Assembly: GCA_024207135.1 (NCBI GenBank)
Contig: CP042428.1
Span: 930,001-994,000 of the forward strand
Direction: 5' to 3'
Source: Arthrobacter sp. C2
GTDB lineage: Bacteria > Actinomycetota > Actinomycetes > Actinomycetales > Micrococcaceae
Length of the DNA: 64,000 bases
The stretch's first letter is position 1. Every line of letters begins with the position of its first letter. The position numbers and the translations under genes were made by a program. Positions 55,226-64,000 of this stretch are shown here, one piece after another. Under the pieces are notes generated by a model. The model had not been told where the DNA came from. It made no database searches and was given only the letters and a program-made list of their open reading frames with translations.

Positions 55226-55252
55226 GTAAGCTAAAGTAACTTACTAAGTAAG
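55226..55252. promoter_or_regulatory. Overlapping inverted repeats, candidate TetR operator
   Basis: Between the divergent tetR and oxidoreductase genes, CTTACT-A-AGTAAG (55240-55252) is a perfect dyad, and GTAAG (55226-55230) pairs with CTTAC (55240-55244). The region is A/T-rich in an otherwise G/C-rich setting. Position fits repression of both genes. Confidence 0.55.
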
Positions 55253-55292
55253 GCAACAATTCGTGAAGCCTTGCACCCCGGAAGGAATCGCC

Positions 55293-56324
55293 ATGAACGG
55301 CGAAGGGCAAGTACCACCGCAGGCATCCGAGGCGACGGGCGGGACGGAGCCCCAAGCAACAATGCGGGCCGTCATCCAGGACCGGTACGGGGACGCGAAG
55401 GTCCTCCATTCGGCAGACATCCCCGTACCCGTTCCGCGGGACAACGAGGTGCTCGTGCGGGTCCATGCCGCCGGCTTGGACCGCGGCACCTGGCACCTGA
55501 TGACCGGCACCCCGCTGCTGGCACGCCTGGCCGTGGGCCTGCGCAGGCCCAGGAACCCGGTGCCGGGCCTTGACCTGGCCGGCACGGTGGCCGCGGTCGG
55601 AGCGACCATCACCCGCTTCGCCGTCGGGGATGCGGTCTATGGCTTCGGGCGCGCAACGTTCGCCGAATATGCGGTGGCCAAGGAAGACCGGCTGGCCCTC
55701 AAGCCTGCAAGCCTCGACTTCCGCCAGGCCGCCGTGGTCCCGGTGTCGGGTGCCACCGCGCTCCAGGCCCTGCGCCTGGGCCGTGTCGCCGCGGGCCAGC
55801 GCGTCCTGGTCACCGGCGCCTCGGGCGGGGTGGGAAGCTATGCGGTCCAGCTGGCCAAGGCGCTTGGCGCCGAGGTCACCGGCGTGGCCTCCACCGCGAA
55901 GCAGGACCTCGTCCTGGCCCTGGGGGCCGAGCACTCGGTGGACTACACGCGCCAGGATTTTACCGAGTTTTCGCAGCGCTACGACCTGATCGTTGACACC
56001 GGAGGAAACCCGAGCCTGCGCCGGCTGCGCAGGGCGCTGACAGCCACGGGCACCGCGGTGGTTGTCGGCGGCGAGGGCGCCGGAAAGTGGCTGGGCATGA
56101 ACCGCCAGTTCAGGGCCGTGGCGCTCTCGCCATTCATCCGCCAGCGCCTGGTGATGCTGGCCTCCGCCCAGCGCGCCACCGACCTGGAGGAGCTGTCCCC
56201 GTTCCTGGAATCGGGCGCGGTGCGCCCGCACCTCGAAGTGTCTTACCCGCTGGAACGGGCACGGGCGGCCATGGAACACCTCGTGGCCGGCAAGGCCCGG
56301 GGCAAGATCTCCATCACCAACTAA
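55293..56324 (+). CDS. NAD(P)-dependent alcohol dehydrogenase, zinc-lacking MDR family
   Basis: A 343-residue medium-chain oxidoreductase. After a 24-residue Gln/Pro-rich leader the GroES-like domain begins at MRAVIQDRYGD; VPGLDLAGTVAAVG is typical. The nucleotide fold has GQRVLVTGASGGVGSYAVQLAK. The catalytic zinc ligands (Cys/His of alcohol dehydrogenases) are not seen, so it belongs with quinone oxidoreductase-like members. ATG at 55293 follows GGAAGGA; an upstream GTG at 55263 has no site. Likely controlled by the divergent TetR. Confidence 0.85.
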   Translation: MNGEGQVPPQASEATGGTEPQATMRAVIQDRYGDAKVLHSADIPVPVPRDNEVLVRVHAAGLDRGTWHLMTGTPLLARLAVGLRRPRNPVPGLDLAGTVAAVGATITRFAVGDAVYGFGRATFAEYAVAKEDRLALKPASLDFRQAAVVPVSGATALQALRLGRVAAGQRVLVTGASGGVGSYAVQLAKALGAEVTGVASTAKQDLVLALGAEHSVDYTRQDFTEFSQRYDLIVDTGGNPSLRRLRRALTATGTAVVVGGEGAGKWLGMNRQFRAVALSPFIRQRLVMLASAQRATDLEELSPFLESGAVRPHLEVSYPLERARAAMEHLVAGKARGKISITN

Positions 56325-56404
56325 GGCACGCCAACCCACCTTCGTTCCCGCCCGCGGAATTCCGCGTCCCCCGTCTCAGCACCGCTTCGTGAAAGCCGAA
56401 CACC

Positions 56405-57322
56405 ATGACCACCCAGCCAGCATCCGCACCCCAGGCCCCTTCCACCGGACACATGTCCGGACTCCACATGGCCCTGCTCGTCATCGGGGTGCTGCTCACC
56501 GTAGCATCCCTCGGTTCAATCGCCGTCCCGGGCTTCCCAGACACCGGCCCGGAATTCGCGGCCCTGGCCGCCGGGACGGCACTGGGCCTCCTGGCCATCC
56601 TCGTGGGGGCCGCCGGACTGGGCCGCAGCATCGCCGCCGGCGCCCCGCAGGTCAACGAAACATCCGCGGCGCTGCCCACGGAAGTCTCCGGGCAACTGGA
56701 CCCGGGGCTCTCGCGCTGGAAGTGGCTGGTCAAGTGGTTCCTGGCCATCCCGCACGTGGTGGTGCTGGCGCTGCTGTGGGTTGCGTTCCCGGTGGTGACG
56801 TTCGCCGCCGGCCTGGTGATCCTGCTGACCGGGAAGTATCCGGCTTCCTGGTTCCAGTTCTCCGTCGGGGTGCTGCGCTGGAACTGGCGGGTTTCCTTCT
56901 ACGCCTACGGCGTGCTGGGCACCGACGCCTACCCGCCCTTCACCCTGGCCCGCGGCACCTACCCCGCCCGCTTCGACGTCGCCTACCCGGAGCGGCTCTC
57001 GCACTGGCAGGTGCTGGTGAAATCCTGGCTGTTCGCGCTGCCGCACCTGCTCATCGTGGCCGCAATGACCGGAGGCACCTGGGCCGACGATTCCTGGTCA
57101 AACGAGACCCGGGGCATTTCACTGGCCGCCGCGCTGGTGCTCATCGCCGCGGTGATCCTGCTGTTCACCGGTGTGTACCGCCAGGGAATCTTCAACCTGC
57201 TGGTGGGGCTGAACCGCTGGGCGCTGCGCACCGCGGCGTACACGGCCCTGATGACCGATGCGTATCCACCCTTCCGCCTGGACCAGGGTGCCGTGGAACC
57301 GGTGCCCGCGCCGCGCGCCTGA
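56405..57322 (+). CDS. DUF4389 membrane protein
   Basis: A 305-residue membrane protein with about six helices. Two DUF4389 modules are visible: first WFLAIPHVVVLALLWVAFPV with TGKYPASWFQFSVGVLRW and TDAYPPFTL, and second SWLFALPHLLIVAAMTGG with TDAYPPFRL. It starts with two extra N-terminal helices. Function unknown. It follows the oxidoreductase gene by 80 bases on the same strand. Confidence 0.85.
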   Translation: MTTQPASAPQAPSTGHMSGLHMALLVIGVLLTVASLGSIAVPGFPDTGPEFAALAAGTALGLLAILVGAAGLGRSIAAGAPQVNETSAALPTEVSGQLDPGLSRWKWLVKWFLAIPHVVVLALLWVAFPVVTFAAGLVILLTGKYPASWFQFSVGVLRWNWRVSFYAYGVLGTDAYPPFTLARGTYPARFDVAYPERLSHWQVLVKSWLFALPHLLIVAAMTGGTWADDSWSNETRGISLAAALVLIAAVILLFTGVYRQGIFNLLVGLNRWALRTAAYTALMTDAYPPFRLDQGAVEPVPAPRA

Positions 57323-57335
57323 GGTGCGGGCGCGG

Positions 57336-57479
57336 CTACGCGCGCCCGGCGGCCCGGCGGGAACGCCGGGAGAGCGAGTCGATGACCACGGCCAGCAGCA
57401 GCACCGCCCCGGTGATCATGTAGCGCAAGGAGGAATCCAGGTTCACCAGGGTCAGCCCGGAGGAGATCGACTGAATCAC
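57336..57479 (-). pseudogene. Remnant of a sugar ABC-transporter permease C-terminus
   Basis: Forty-seven codons read VIQSISSGLTLVNLDSSLRY and then MITGAVLLLAVVIDSLSRRS, like the last helix and end of RbsC/XylH-type permeases. There is no upstream continuation: before 57479 the frame becomes unrelated. The rest of the gene and its ATPase and binding protein are absent, so it is a deletion relic lying between the DUF4389 and MFS genes. Confidence 0.65.
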
Positions 57480-57648
57480 CAGACAGTTGTTCCCTGACAC
57501 GTGCGGAAGCGTTCGGGGCCAGACCCCAGCCACGCCACATGGCAGACAACGGGGGTCACGCGGTGCCGGAGCCAGAGGGCAGTTGTGAAACACTGGTCTT
57601 CGACCCGGAGCCAACCCGGAAACCACATCTTGACATCAGGAGAGCCGA

Positions 57649-58884
57649 ATGCAGGCACGCGCCGGGCGCCCCGGGAAGTTGCTGCTGGCAGCCCTGCTGG
57701 CCGCGGTGGCCGCCGGCCCGATCCTGAACTACGGGCTGAGCGCCATCAGCGACCTGGTGATCACCGACCTGGGCATCACCGAGGCGCAATTCGGCCTGCT
57801 GGCCACCGTCTGCTTCGCCGCGGGGGCCGTGGGCAACGCGGCCTTCGGCCGCTTCACGGACCGCCAGCCCGACACCCGGCTGCTGGTGCTGGTCTTCGCC
57901 CTGGCCGCCGCGGCCCTGGCCCTGGCCGCGATCCCCGGAGGCTACGTGCTGCTGCTGGTCGCCGCGGGCCTCTCCGGGCTCGCCCAGTCCTTCCCCAACG
58001 GGGTCACCAACCGCATCCTGGCCCAACGCGTCCCGGAGGACAAGCGCATCGGCTGGATCGGCATCAAGCAATCCGGCGTCCAGGTCAGCCAGCTGGTGGC
58101 CTCCCTGGCCTTCCCGGCCCTGGCCGCCTGGATCGGATGGCACGGGGCCAACGCCGTGGGCGCCGTGGTGGCCGGGGCGCTGGGCGTGGTCGCGGTGCGC
58201 GTGGTCGCCTCGGTGCCGCTGCTGCCCCAGGCCCCCGTCCGCATCGGCCCGCTTCCGGCGGGGTCCGCCCCGGTCCCGGCGCCGCCGCCGAACACCAGGT
58301 TCCTGATCTACGCTCTGGCCACCTTCGGCTTCGTCAACGGCATGGGCGTGCAGGCCACCAACGTTTACCTGTCCCTGTATGCGGTGCGCGAACTGGATTT
58401 CAGCCTGGTGCTGGGCGGCCTGGCGGCAGCGGCCGCCGGAGCGATCGGCGTGGCGGCCCGCGTGGGCTGGGGCAAGATGATGTCCGGCGGCATGGCCGCT
58501 CCCCCGCTGTTGCTGCTGCTGGCGACCCTCGCACTCGCCGGGGCCGGGGTGTTCCTGGCCGCCGGGGCCACCGGTTCCGCCGCTCTGCTCTGGTGCGCCG
58601 TGGCCCTGCACGGGGCCTCGGCCCTGGGGGTCTCGGTCGTGCTGATGGCGGCGGTGGTGCGCAGCGTCCCGGCCTCCACCATCGGCATGGCCACCGGAAT
58701 GGTCACCGCCGGGCAATTCGGCGGATTCACCGTCGGCCCCCTGGCCATGGGCGCGCTGATCGGCTCCCCCGGCGGATTCGCGCTGGGCTGGGGCGCGGTG
58801 GCCTGGACCTACGCGCTGTGCGTGGCGCTCGCCGGATACCTGGTGCTGCGTCGGCGCCGCAAGGACCGGGAAGCGGCAGGTTAA
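57649..58884 (+). CDS. MFS transporter
   Basis: A 411-residue major-facilitator protein with twelve predicted helices. A conserved GRFTDRQPDTR loop (between helices 2 and 3) is of the DRxGRR-type family loop. ATG at 57649 follows AGGAGAG. Substrate unknown; it may be an exporter, as no sugar or amino acid signature stands out. It is followed by another MFS gene of a different subfamily. Confidence 0.85.
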   Translation: MQARAGRPGKLLLAALLAAVAAGPILNYGLSAISDLVITDLGITEAQFGLLATVCFAAGAVGNAAFGRFTDRQPDTRLLVLVFALAAAALALAAIPGGYVLLLVAAGLSGLAQSFPNGVTNRILAQRVPEDKRIGWIGIKQSGVQVSQLVASLAFPALAAWIGWHGANAVGAVVAGALGVVAVRVVASVPLLPQAPVRIGPLPAGSAPVPAPPPNTRFLIYALATFGFVNGMGVQATNVYLSLYAVRELDFSLVLGGLAAAAAGAIGVAARVGWGKMMSGGMAAPPLLLLLATLALAGAGVFLAAGATGSAALLWCAVALHGASALGVSVVLMAAVVRSVPASTIGMATGMVTAGQFGGFTVGPLAMGALIGSPGGFALGWGAVAWTYALCVALAGYLVLRRRRKDREAAG

Positions 58885-58996
58885 GCCTGTTTTCCCTCGC
58901 CCCGGGTGCGGTGGAAGACCTACAATGTGGGCATCGGGCGAACTGCACTGCGGCCGGCCGGCCCCGGGCTCCTCGCCTCCGGAGGAAGGAATTCCC

Positions 58997-60361
58997 ATGG
59001 GCAGCACAGCATCGACCTCCCGGCGGATGAGCCCCGAACAGCGCAGGGTGGCAGGGGCCACCATGATCGGCACGACGGTCGAGTGGTACGACTATTTCAT
59101 CTATGCCAACGCCGCCGCCCTGGTCCTGGCACCGCTGTTCTTCTCGGAGCTCGAGGGCACGGTGGCCTCGGTGGTCTCCTTTGCCACCGTGGGCATCAGC
59201 TTCCTGTTCCGGCCCTTCGGGGCCGTGGTGATGGGCCGGGTCGGGGACCGCTACGGGCGCCGGGTGGTGCTGATCATCACCCTGATCCTGATGGGCGCGG
59301 GCACCACCCTGATCGGCGTGCTGCCGACCTACGCCACCATCGGGGTGTGGGCACCGATCCTGCTGGTGCTGCTGCGCGTGATCCAGGGCTTCTCCGCCGG
59401 CGGGGAGTGGGGCGGTGCTGCGCTGATGGCCGTTGAACACGCACCTGCCGACCGCCGCGGCAGGTTCGGGGCCTTCCCGCAGCTGGGCGTTCCCGCCGGG
59501 ATGCTGCTGGCCGCCGGGGTCACCGCCATCTTCGCCGCGGCACTGACCGAGGAACAGTTCCTGGCCTGGGGCTGGCGGGTGCCGTTCCTGCTGAGCTTCG
59601 TGCTGATCCTGGTCGGCCACTACATCCGCACCCGGGTCGAGGAGTCCCCGGTCTTCCACGAGCTGGAGGCCACGAAGCAGACCGAGACGGCCCCGCTGGC
59701 CACCCTCTTCCGCCACCACCCCGGCAAGGTCGTCCAGGCAACATTCATCTTCATGGGCAACAACGCCGCCGGCTACATGCTCACCGGCGGCTTCATCCTC
59801 GGCTACGCCACCAAGCGCCTGGGCCTGGACGCCGGCACCCTCCTGAACATCATCACCATCGGATCGGTGGCCTGGCTGGCTTCCACCTGGGTCTCCGGGG
59901 TGCTCTCGGACCGCATCGGCCGGCGCAAGATGTACATCATCGGCTGGATCGCCATGCTCATCTGGCTGTACCCGCTGTTCCTGCTCATCGACACCGGGAA
60001 GATGCCGCTGGTGGTCATCGCCCTGGTCGTTTTCGGCGCGGTGATGGGGCTGTCCTACGGCCCGCTGCCGGCCCTGTACGCCGAGCTGTTCCCCGCCCGC
60101 ATCCGGCTCAGCGGCTCCTCCATCAGCTACGCCCTGGGCGCGGTGCTCGGCGGGGCCTTTGCTCCCACCATCGCCACCGCCCTGGTGGGAGCCTTCAACT
60201 CCACGATCGCGGTGTCGACCTACCTGTTCCTGCTCGTCGCGGTCTCGCTGGTCGCCACGATCACCCTCAAGGACCGCACCGGCACCAACCTCTACCTGCC
60301 GGACGAGGAAATCAAGCCCCTGAAAACCGACGAAACCCCCGGTCCCATGTACGACCCCTGA
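58997..60361 (+). CDS. MFS transporter, metabolite:H+ symporter (MHS) family
   Basis: A 454-residue symporter with twelve helices. The MHS hallmark is present: GTTVEWYDYFIYANAAALVL, then GRVGDRYGRR and RVIQGFSAGGEWGGAALMAVE. The family imports organic acids, betaine/proline, shikimate or similar solutes. ATG at 58997 follows GGAGGAAGGA. The terminal 30 residues are hydrophilic. A betaine-like substrate would fit the nearby gbc genes, but is unproven. Confidence 0.88.
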   Translation: MGSTASTSRRMSPEQRRVAGATMIGTTVEWYDYFIYANAAALVLAPLFFSELEGTVASVVSFATVGISFLFRPFGAVVMGRVGDRYGRRVVLIITLILMGAGTTLIGVLPTYATIGVWAPILLVLLRVIQGFSAGGEWGGAALMAVEHAPADRRGRFGAFPQLGVPAGMLLAAGVTAIFAAALTEEQFLAWGWRVPFLLSFVLILVGHYIRTRVEESPVFHELEATKQTETAPLATLFRHHPGKVVQATFIFMGNNAAGYMLTGGFILGYATKRLGLDAGTLLNIITIGSVAWLASTWVSGVLSDRIGRRKMYIIGWIAMLIWLYPLFLLIDTGKMPLVVIALVVFGAVMGLSYGPLPALYAELFPARIRLSGSSISYALGAVLGGAFAPTIATALVGAFNSTIAVSTYLFLLVAVSLVATITLKDRTGTNLYLPDEEIKPLKTDETPGPMYDP

Positions 60362-60482
60362 GTGCCCCGGGGGATTCCACCGGCCGCCGCGAGGCCTGTT
60401 CCCGGCACAGGTTCGGGCCCGGGCAGTCCACGGCCAAGCCTCCTGGCTTAGCGCAACCCTCGCGCGAGTGTAGATTCTAGGG

Positions 60483-62108
60483 ATGGTTCCCAGCACTTTC
60501 ACTGATTTCGATTCCCCACCCAACACCGACGGCAATGACGTGTTCCACCAGGCCCGCAGGCGCCGGACCTTTGCCATCATTGCGCACCCGGACGCCGGCA
60601 AGTCGACGTTGACCGAGGCGTTGGCCCTGCATGCGCGGGTCATCACGGAGGCAGGTGTGACGCACGGCAAGCAGGGACGCGCGGCAAGCATGTCCGACTG
60701 GGGCACCATGGAACGCGAACGCGGCATCTCCATCAGCTCCACCGCGTTGCGGTTCGAACACGGCAACGTGATTTTCAACCTGCTCGACACCCCGGGGCAC
60801 GCGGACTTCTCCGAGGACACCTACCGCGTGCTGACGGCCGTGGACTGCGCCATCATGCTTGTCGATTCCTCACGGGGAATGGAAACCCAGACCCTGAAGC
60901 TCTTTGCCGTCTGCAAGGAACTCGGGCTGCCGGTAATCACCGTGTTCAACAAATGGGACCGGCCCGGACAGGAAACGCTGCAGCTGCTCGATGAGGTCCA
61001 GGAAGCCACCGGCCGCATGCCGGTGCCCTTGAACTGGCCCGTGGGCATCGCGGGCGACTTCCGTGGCCTGTACAACCCTGAAAGCGGAACCTACACGCGC
61101 TTGTCTCGCACCAATGCGGGCGCCAGTCTCGCACAGGCCGACGAGCTGAGCCCCGAGGAAGCCGCCCTGGACGCCGGAGACGCGTGGGATGCCGCCCGCG
61201 AAGACTGCGACATTGCTCTCTCCCTCAATGGCGGCTTCGACAGGGAAGATTTCTTGGCCGGCCGGTCCACGCCGGTGCTTTTCGCTGCCGCCGCATCAAA
61301 CTTCGGGGTCGCCCCGCTCTTGGATTTCCTGGTGGACCGGGCGCCCGCGCCGGGTCCGCGCCCGGATTCGTCCGGCACCCTGCGTCCCCTCGATTCGGAT
61401 TTCTCCGGATTCGTCTTCAAGATGCAGTCGGGGATGAACCCAGCCCACCACGACAAGCTCGCCTTTATCCGGGTGTGCTCCGGGACGTTCCGACGGGGCA
61501 TGGCCCTGCTCAACGAATCCACGGCAAAGCCCGTCTCCTCCAAGTACACCCACCACATGAGCGGCAGGGACCGCGATTCAGCGGATGAATCGTGGCCCGG
61601 AGACGTGGTGGGCTTCAGCAACGCCAGCGGATTGCGGATCGGCGACACGGTGCATGCCGGTTCGGCAGTTTCCTTTCCGCGCTTGCCGCACTTCAACGCC
61701 GAGCACTTCCGCGTGGTGCGCAGCCTGGATGCAGGCCGTTCCAAGGCCTTCGCCCGGGGAATCTCCCACCTGGAAGAAGAAGGCACCATCCAGGTTCTCT
61801 ACCGCGGCTTCGGGACGAGCCAGTCGCCGATCTTCGCGGCGGTTGGAGTCCTGCAGTTCGAGGTGGCCCTGGATCGCTTGAAGCGCGAGTTCGGCGCCCC
61901 GGCCGCAATCGACGAGACGTTGCCCTACGAAATGGCCAGGGACCTGTTCGGCCCGGAGCCGGAAAAGACCGCCAAGGCCGCCGCCATCGAGGTCGTCTAC
62001 CGGTCGAACGGGAATCCCGTGGGGCTCTTCAGGAACCAGTGGAAGCTCGGTCGCACCATGACCGACAGCCCCGAGCTCTTCGGCATCACCGACGACGAAG
62101 CCAAATAG
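60483..62108 (+). CDS. prfC: Peptide chain release factor 3
   Basis: A 541-residue translational GTPase that recycles RF1/RF2 from the ribosome. G1 AHPDAGKST (35-42), the GISISST switch region, G3 DTPGHADF and the RF3-typical FRGLYNPESGTYTRL are present; domain III follows (MQSGMNPAHHDKLAFIRV, LQFEVALDRLKREFGAP). The G4 motif reads NKWD rather than the more common NKLD. ATG at 60483 is used. Confidence 0.93.
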   Translation: MVPSTFTDFDSPPNTDGNDVFHQARRRRTFAIIAHPDAGKSTLTEALALHARVITEAGVTHGKQGRAASMSDWGTMERERGISISSTALRFEHGNVIFNLLDTPGHADFSEDTYRVLTAVDCAIMLVDSSRGMETQTLKLFAVCKELGLPVITVFNKWDRPGQETLQLLDEVQEATGRMPVPLNWPVGIAGDFRGLYNPESGTYTRLSRTNAGASLAQADELSPEEAALDAGDAWDAAREDCDIALSLNGGFDREDFLAGRSTPVLFAAAASNFGVAPLLDFLVDRAPAPGPRPDSSGTLRPLDSDFSGFVFKMQSGMNPAHHDKLAFIRVCSGTFRRGMALLNESTAKPVSSKYTHHMSGRDRDSADESWPGDVVGFSNASGLRIGDTVHAGSAVSFPRLPHFNAEHFRVVRSLDAGRSKAFARGISHLEEEGTIQVLYRGFGTSQSPIFAAVGVLQFEVALDRLKREFGAPAAIDETLPYEMARDLFGPEPEKTAKAAAIEVVYRSNGNPVGLFRNQWKLGRTMTDSPELFGITDDEAK

Positions 62109-62129
62109 CAGGGGCAGTTGCGAAGCCGG

Positions 62130-63230
62130 CTAGGCGTCGATCACCAGGTCGCCGGTCGGCTTCGAGCAGCAGATCAGGATCTTGCCCGCGGCGATTTCCC
62201 GGGGCCTGATCCCGCCGGCGTGGTTCATCTCCACCGTGCCCCCAAGCAGGGTGGACTTGCAGGTGCCGCACATCCCCAGTGTGCACGAGGAGGGCAGGGG
62301 GATGCCCGCGGCCAGCGCGGCGTCGAGGATGAACCCGTCCGCGGCGCAGTCGATGGTGCGCCCGCTTTGCACGAACTCGACGCTGAACACCTGTGCGCCG
62401 GCCGCGGCGGCGGTCGACAGCGGCGCCCCGGAGGATGCCGCCGGGGCGTGGTCGGCGATGTCGAAGCTTTCCACCGTGAGCGCCGAGGCGTCGCAGCCCG
62501 CAGCTTCCAGCATCCCGCGGACCGCCTCCAGGTATTCCGGCGGGCCGCAGGCGAAGACCTCGCGCCCGCGCACATCGGGCACCAGTTCGAGCAGCAGCTC
62601 CGCATCCAGCCGCCCCGGCGCGCGCGGGGCGCCCAGGGTGGGGATGGAGCCGGTGCTGAGGATCGTTTCCACGCGGATGCCGCTGGCCTCCGGGATCGAG
62701 CGCAGCTCGCGGTGGAAGATGACCTCGGCCGGGCCGTGCGCGCTGTAGAGCAGCACCGCGTCCACCGGGGCGCCGGAATCCAGCAGGGCCCGGGTGATGG
62801 ACATCAGCGGGGTGATCCCCGAGCCCGCCGCCAGGAACAGGTAGCCGGGCGCAGTGTCCGGCAGCCCGCCGGCGAGCGCGGGCGGGGTGAAGCCGCCCAG
62901 CGGACCGTGGGCCTCGATGACCGTGCCGGGGGCCAGCGAGTCGTGCAGCCAGCTCGAGGCCGGTCCCCCGGGCAGGGCCTTGACCGTGATCTCCAGCCCG
63001 TCCCGCGGGATGGAGCTGATGGTGTAGCAGCGCGCCAGCTGCCCGTGGGGCGTGTCCAGCGAGAACGTGAGGTACTGCCCCGGCAGCCAGCCGAAGCCCT
63101 CCCCAGCCTCGGGCTCGAAGGTGAAGGTCCTGGCCTCCGCGGTCTCCTGGCGGACGGCCGTGCAGCGCAGGGTTCGGTCGGCGGGTGCCGCCGGCAGGGA
63201 AGCCGGCAGGACCTGGAGTTCCTGCGTCAT
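62130..63230 (-). CDS. gbcB: Ferredoxin reductase component of a glycine-betaine-type monooxygenase
   Basis: A 366-residue flavoprotein electron carrier. The FAD motif is RCYTISS, the NAD motif is LAAGSGITPLMS with ACGPPEYLEAVRGML, and a C-terminal plant-type [2Fe-2S] domain has CTLGMCGTCKSTLLGG and a last Cys pair. It overlaps the upstream oxygenase by ATGA at 63227-63230. The arrangement matches GbcB, which passes electrons to GbcA; a related aromatic dioxygenase reductase is possible. Confidence 0.82.
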   Translation of the reverse strand: MTQELQVLPASLPAAPADRTLRCTAVRQETAEARTFTFEPEAGEGFGWLPGQYLTFSLDTPHGQLARCYTISSIPRDGLEITVKALPGGPASSWLHDSLAPGTVIEAHGPLGGFTPPALAGGLPDTAPGYLFLAAGSGITPLMSITRALLDSGAPVDAVLLYSAHGPAEVIFHRELRSIPEASGIRVETILSTGSIPTLGAPRAPGRLDAELLLELVPDVRGREVFACGPPEYLEAVRGMLEAAGCDASALTVESFDIADHAPAASSGAPLSTAAAAGAQVFSVEFVQSGRTIDCAADGFILDAALAAGIPLPSSCTLGMCGTCKSTLLGGTVEMNHAGGIRPREIAAGKILICCSKPTGDLVIDA

Positions 63231-64000
63231 GGCTGCACCTCCATGCCCATGCCGAGGCCAGCGCGCAGGCGGTCGATGTACCAGGAAATGAAGTCCTCGA
63301 CCTGGTATTCGTTCGGGGCGTAGGGCCCCTGGAGGTAGGCGGGGCTGGTGACCCCGAGCTGGGCTCGCTGGACGAAGCTGCAGTCCTGCTCGTTGGTGCG
63401 TTGCCACACCCGTTTCAGTGCCTCCAGGTCGTAGTCTTCCCCCTCCACCGCGTCCTCGTGGACCAGCCAGGTGGTGCGCAGCAGCGTCTTGTCCGGGGAA
63501 AGCGGCAGCACCGAGAAGGTAACCGCGTGGTCGGAGAGCACGTGGAACCAGGCGTTGGGCTGCAGGTGCATGGACAGCCGCCCGAGCCTGGGCTCGGTGA
63601 GCTCCCCCAGCAGCTTGCGGCACAGCAGGCTCCCGTCGGGGCTGAAGGACTCGCCCGCCCCGTCCATGGGTTCGCGCTGGATCCGGAATCCGGTGCCCGG
63701 GGCGCGCAGCTCCTGGATCTGCGCGTAGGGAAGGTTGTGTGCCTCGCTGCGCCGGTGCAGGTCGGCCTCCGCGGCGAGGTAGCGGTCGTAGGCGGGACGC
63801 AGCCGCGGCGGCAGCCCGTCCGGGTCGTATCCGTAGGTGGGGAACAGCGAGCAGGAGAGTTCGGGGTGCCCGTCGCAGTGGTAGCACTCCCGGTTGTTCT
63901 CCATCACCAGCTTCCAGTTCCCGTGCTCCACCAGGTCCTCTTGCGCGGCGACCTTGGTGCGGCGCAGCTGGTGCGGGGCCAGGTAGGGCTCGATCCGGCC
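63227..64000 (-). CDS. gbcA: Rieske oxygenase alpha subunit (GbcA-like), 5' end beyond window
   Basis: The last 257 codons of a Rieske non-heme iron oxygenase; the N-terminal Rieske cluster is off the right edge. The catalytic iron region is seen as NWKLVMENNRECYHCDGHPE with the His ligands, as in glycine-betaine demethylases. Adjacent gbcB and the overlap support a two-component monooxygenase, removing a methyl group from betaine. Other quaternary-amine or aromatic substrates cannot be excluded. Confidence 0.8.
   Translation of the reverse strand, partial: GRIEPYLAPHQLRRTKVAAQEDLVEHGNWKLVMENNRECYHCDGHPELSCSLFPTYGYDPDGLPPRLRPAYDRYLAAEADLHRRSEAHNLPYAQIQELRAPGTGFRIQREPMDGAGESFSPDGSLLCRKLLGELTEPRLGRLSMHLQPNAWFHVLSDHAVTFSVLPLSPDKTLLRTTWLVHEDAVEGEDYDLEALKRVWQRTNEQDCSFVQRAQLGVTSPAYLQGPYAPNEYQVEDFISWYIDRLRAGLGMGMEVQP

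Overview
The window is a 64 kb piece of a high-GC actinobacterial chromosome. Three things point to Actinobacteria: the DUF3052-ahpE pair divergent from a homodimeric-type aceE, the fasR-fabD-fabH-acpP-fabF-DUF3145 cluster, and the rpsP...xerC chain with DUF2469. The protein sequences look most like Micrococcaceae (Arthrobacter relatives). That placement is inference from family knowledge; no search was run.

Layout. 0-3.6 kb: 3' truncated argE-like deacetylase, an RNase H-domain protein, tRNA-Val, ahpE, DUF3052. 3.7-13.1 kb: pyruvate dehydrogenase E1 (aceE), then the fatty-acid synthase II operon under a PucR-type regulator, then DUF3145. 13.2-42.8 kb: an ancestral minus-strand chain rpsP-khpA-rimM-trmD-rplS-lepB-lepB-rnhB-DUF2469-yraN-comM-dprA-xerC, interrupted four times: by riboswitch-controlled thiC with an ankyrin lipoprotein, by a wall-anchored serine protease with a separate prodomain lipoprotein, by a duplicated set of unknown genes (22.4-29.4 kb), and by an OpuC-type betaine/choline ABC transporter with a GNAT protein. 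43.2-51.4 kb: two tandem paralogs with a possible uracil-glycosylase-like fold, a 42-residue basic protein, an M20 amidohydrolase, the TrkH/TrkA potassium system, and two HlyC/CorC-type membrane proteins. 51.4-64 kb: a lone PstS, a DUF222-HNH protein, a TetR/oxidoreductase divergent pair, a DUF4389 membrane protein, a sugar-permease relic, two MFS transporters, prfC, and the start of a glycine-betaine monooxygenase pair (gbcB/gbcA) running off the right edge.

The most unusual part is 22.4-29.4 kb. Seven consecutive minus-strand genes form two copies of one module: a signal-less protein of unknown family (X), a secreted protein of several SH3b domains fused to a gamma-glutamylcyclotransferase-like domain (S), and a small exported or lipid-anchored protein ending in a conserved Trp-Ser-Trp-Pro-Tyr-Gly-Gly tail (D). 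The order is X1-S2-D2-X2-X3-S1-D1. Conserved S-D coupling and repeated association with X suggest a functional set at the cell envelope; its role is unknown.

Functionally, carbon enters fatty acids through AceE and FabD/H/F. The translation and export genes of the ancestral chain (ribosomal proteins, tRNA/rRNA maturation, two signal peptidases) sit beside secreted proteins that need them. Betaine/choline uptake and a betaine-demethylating oxygenase suggest osmolyte use or catabolism.
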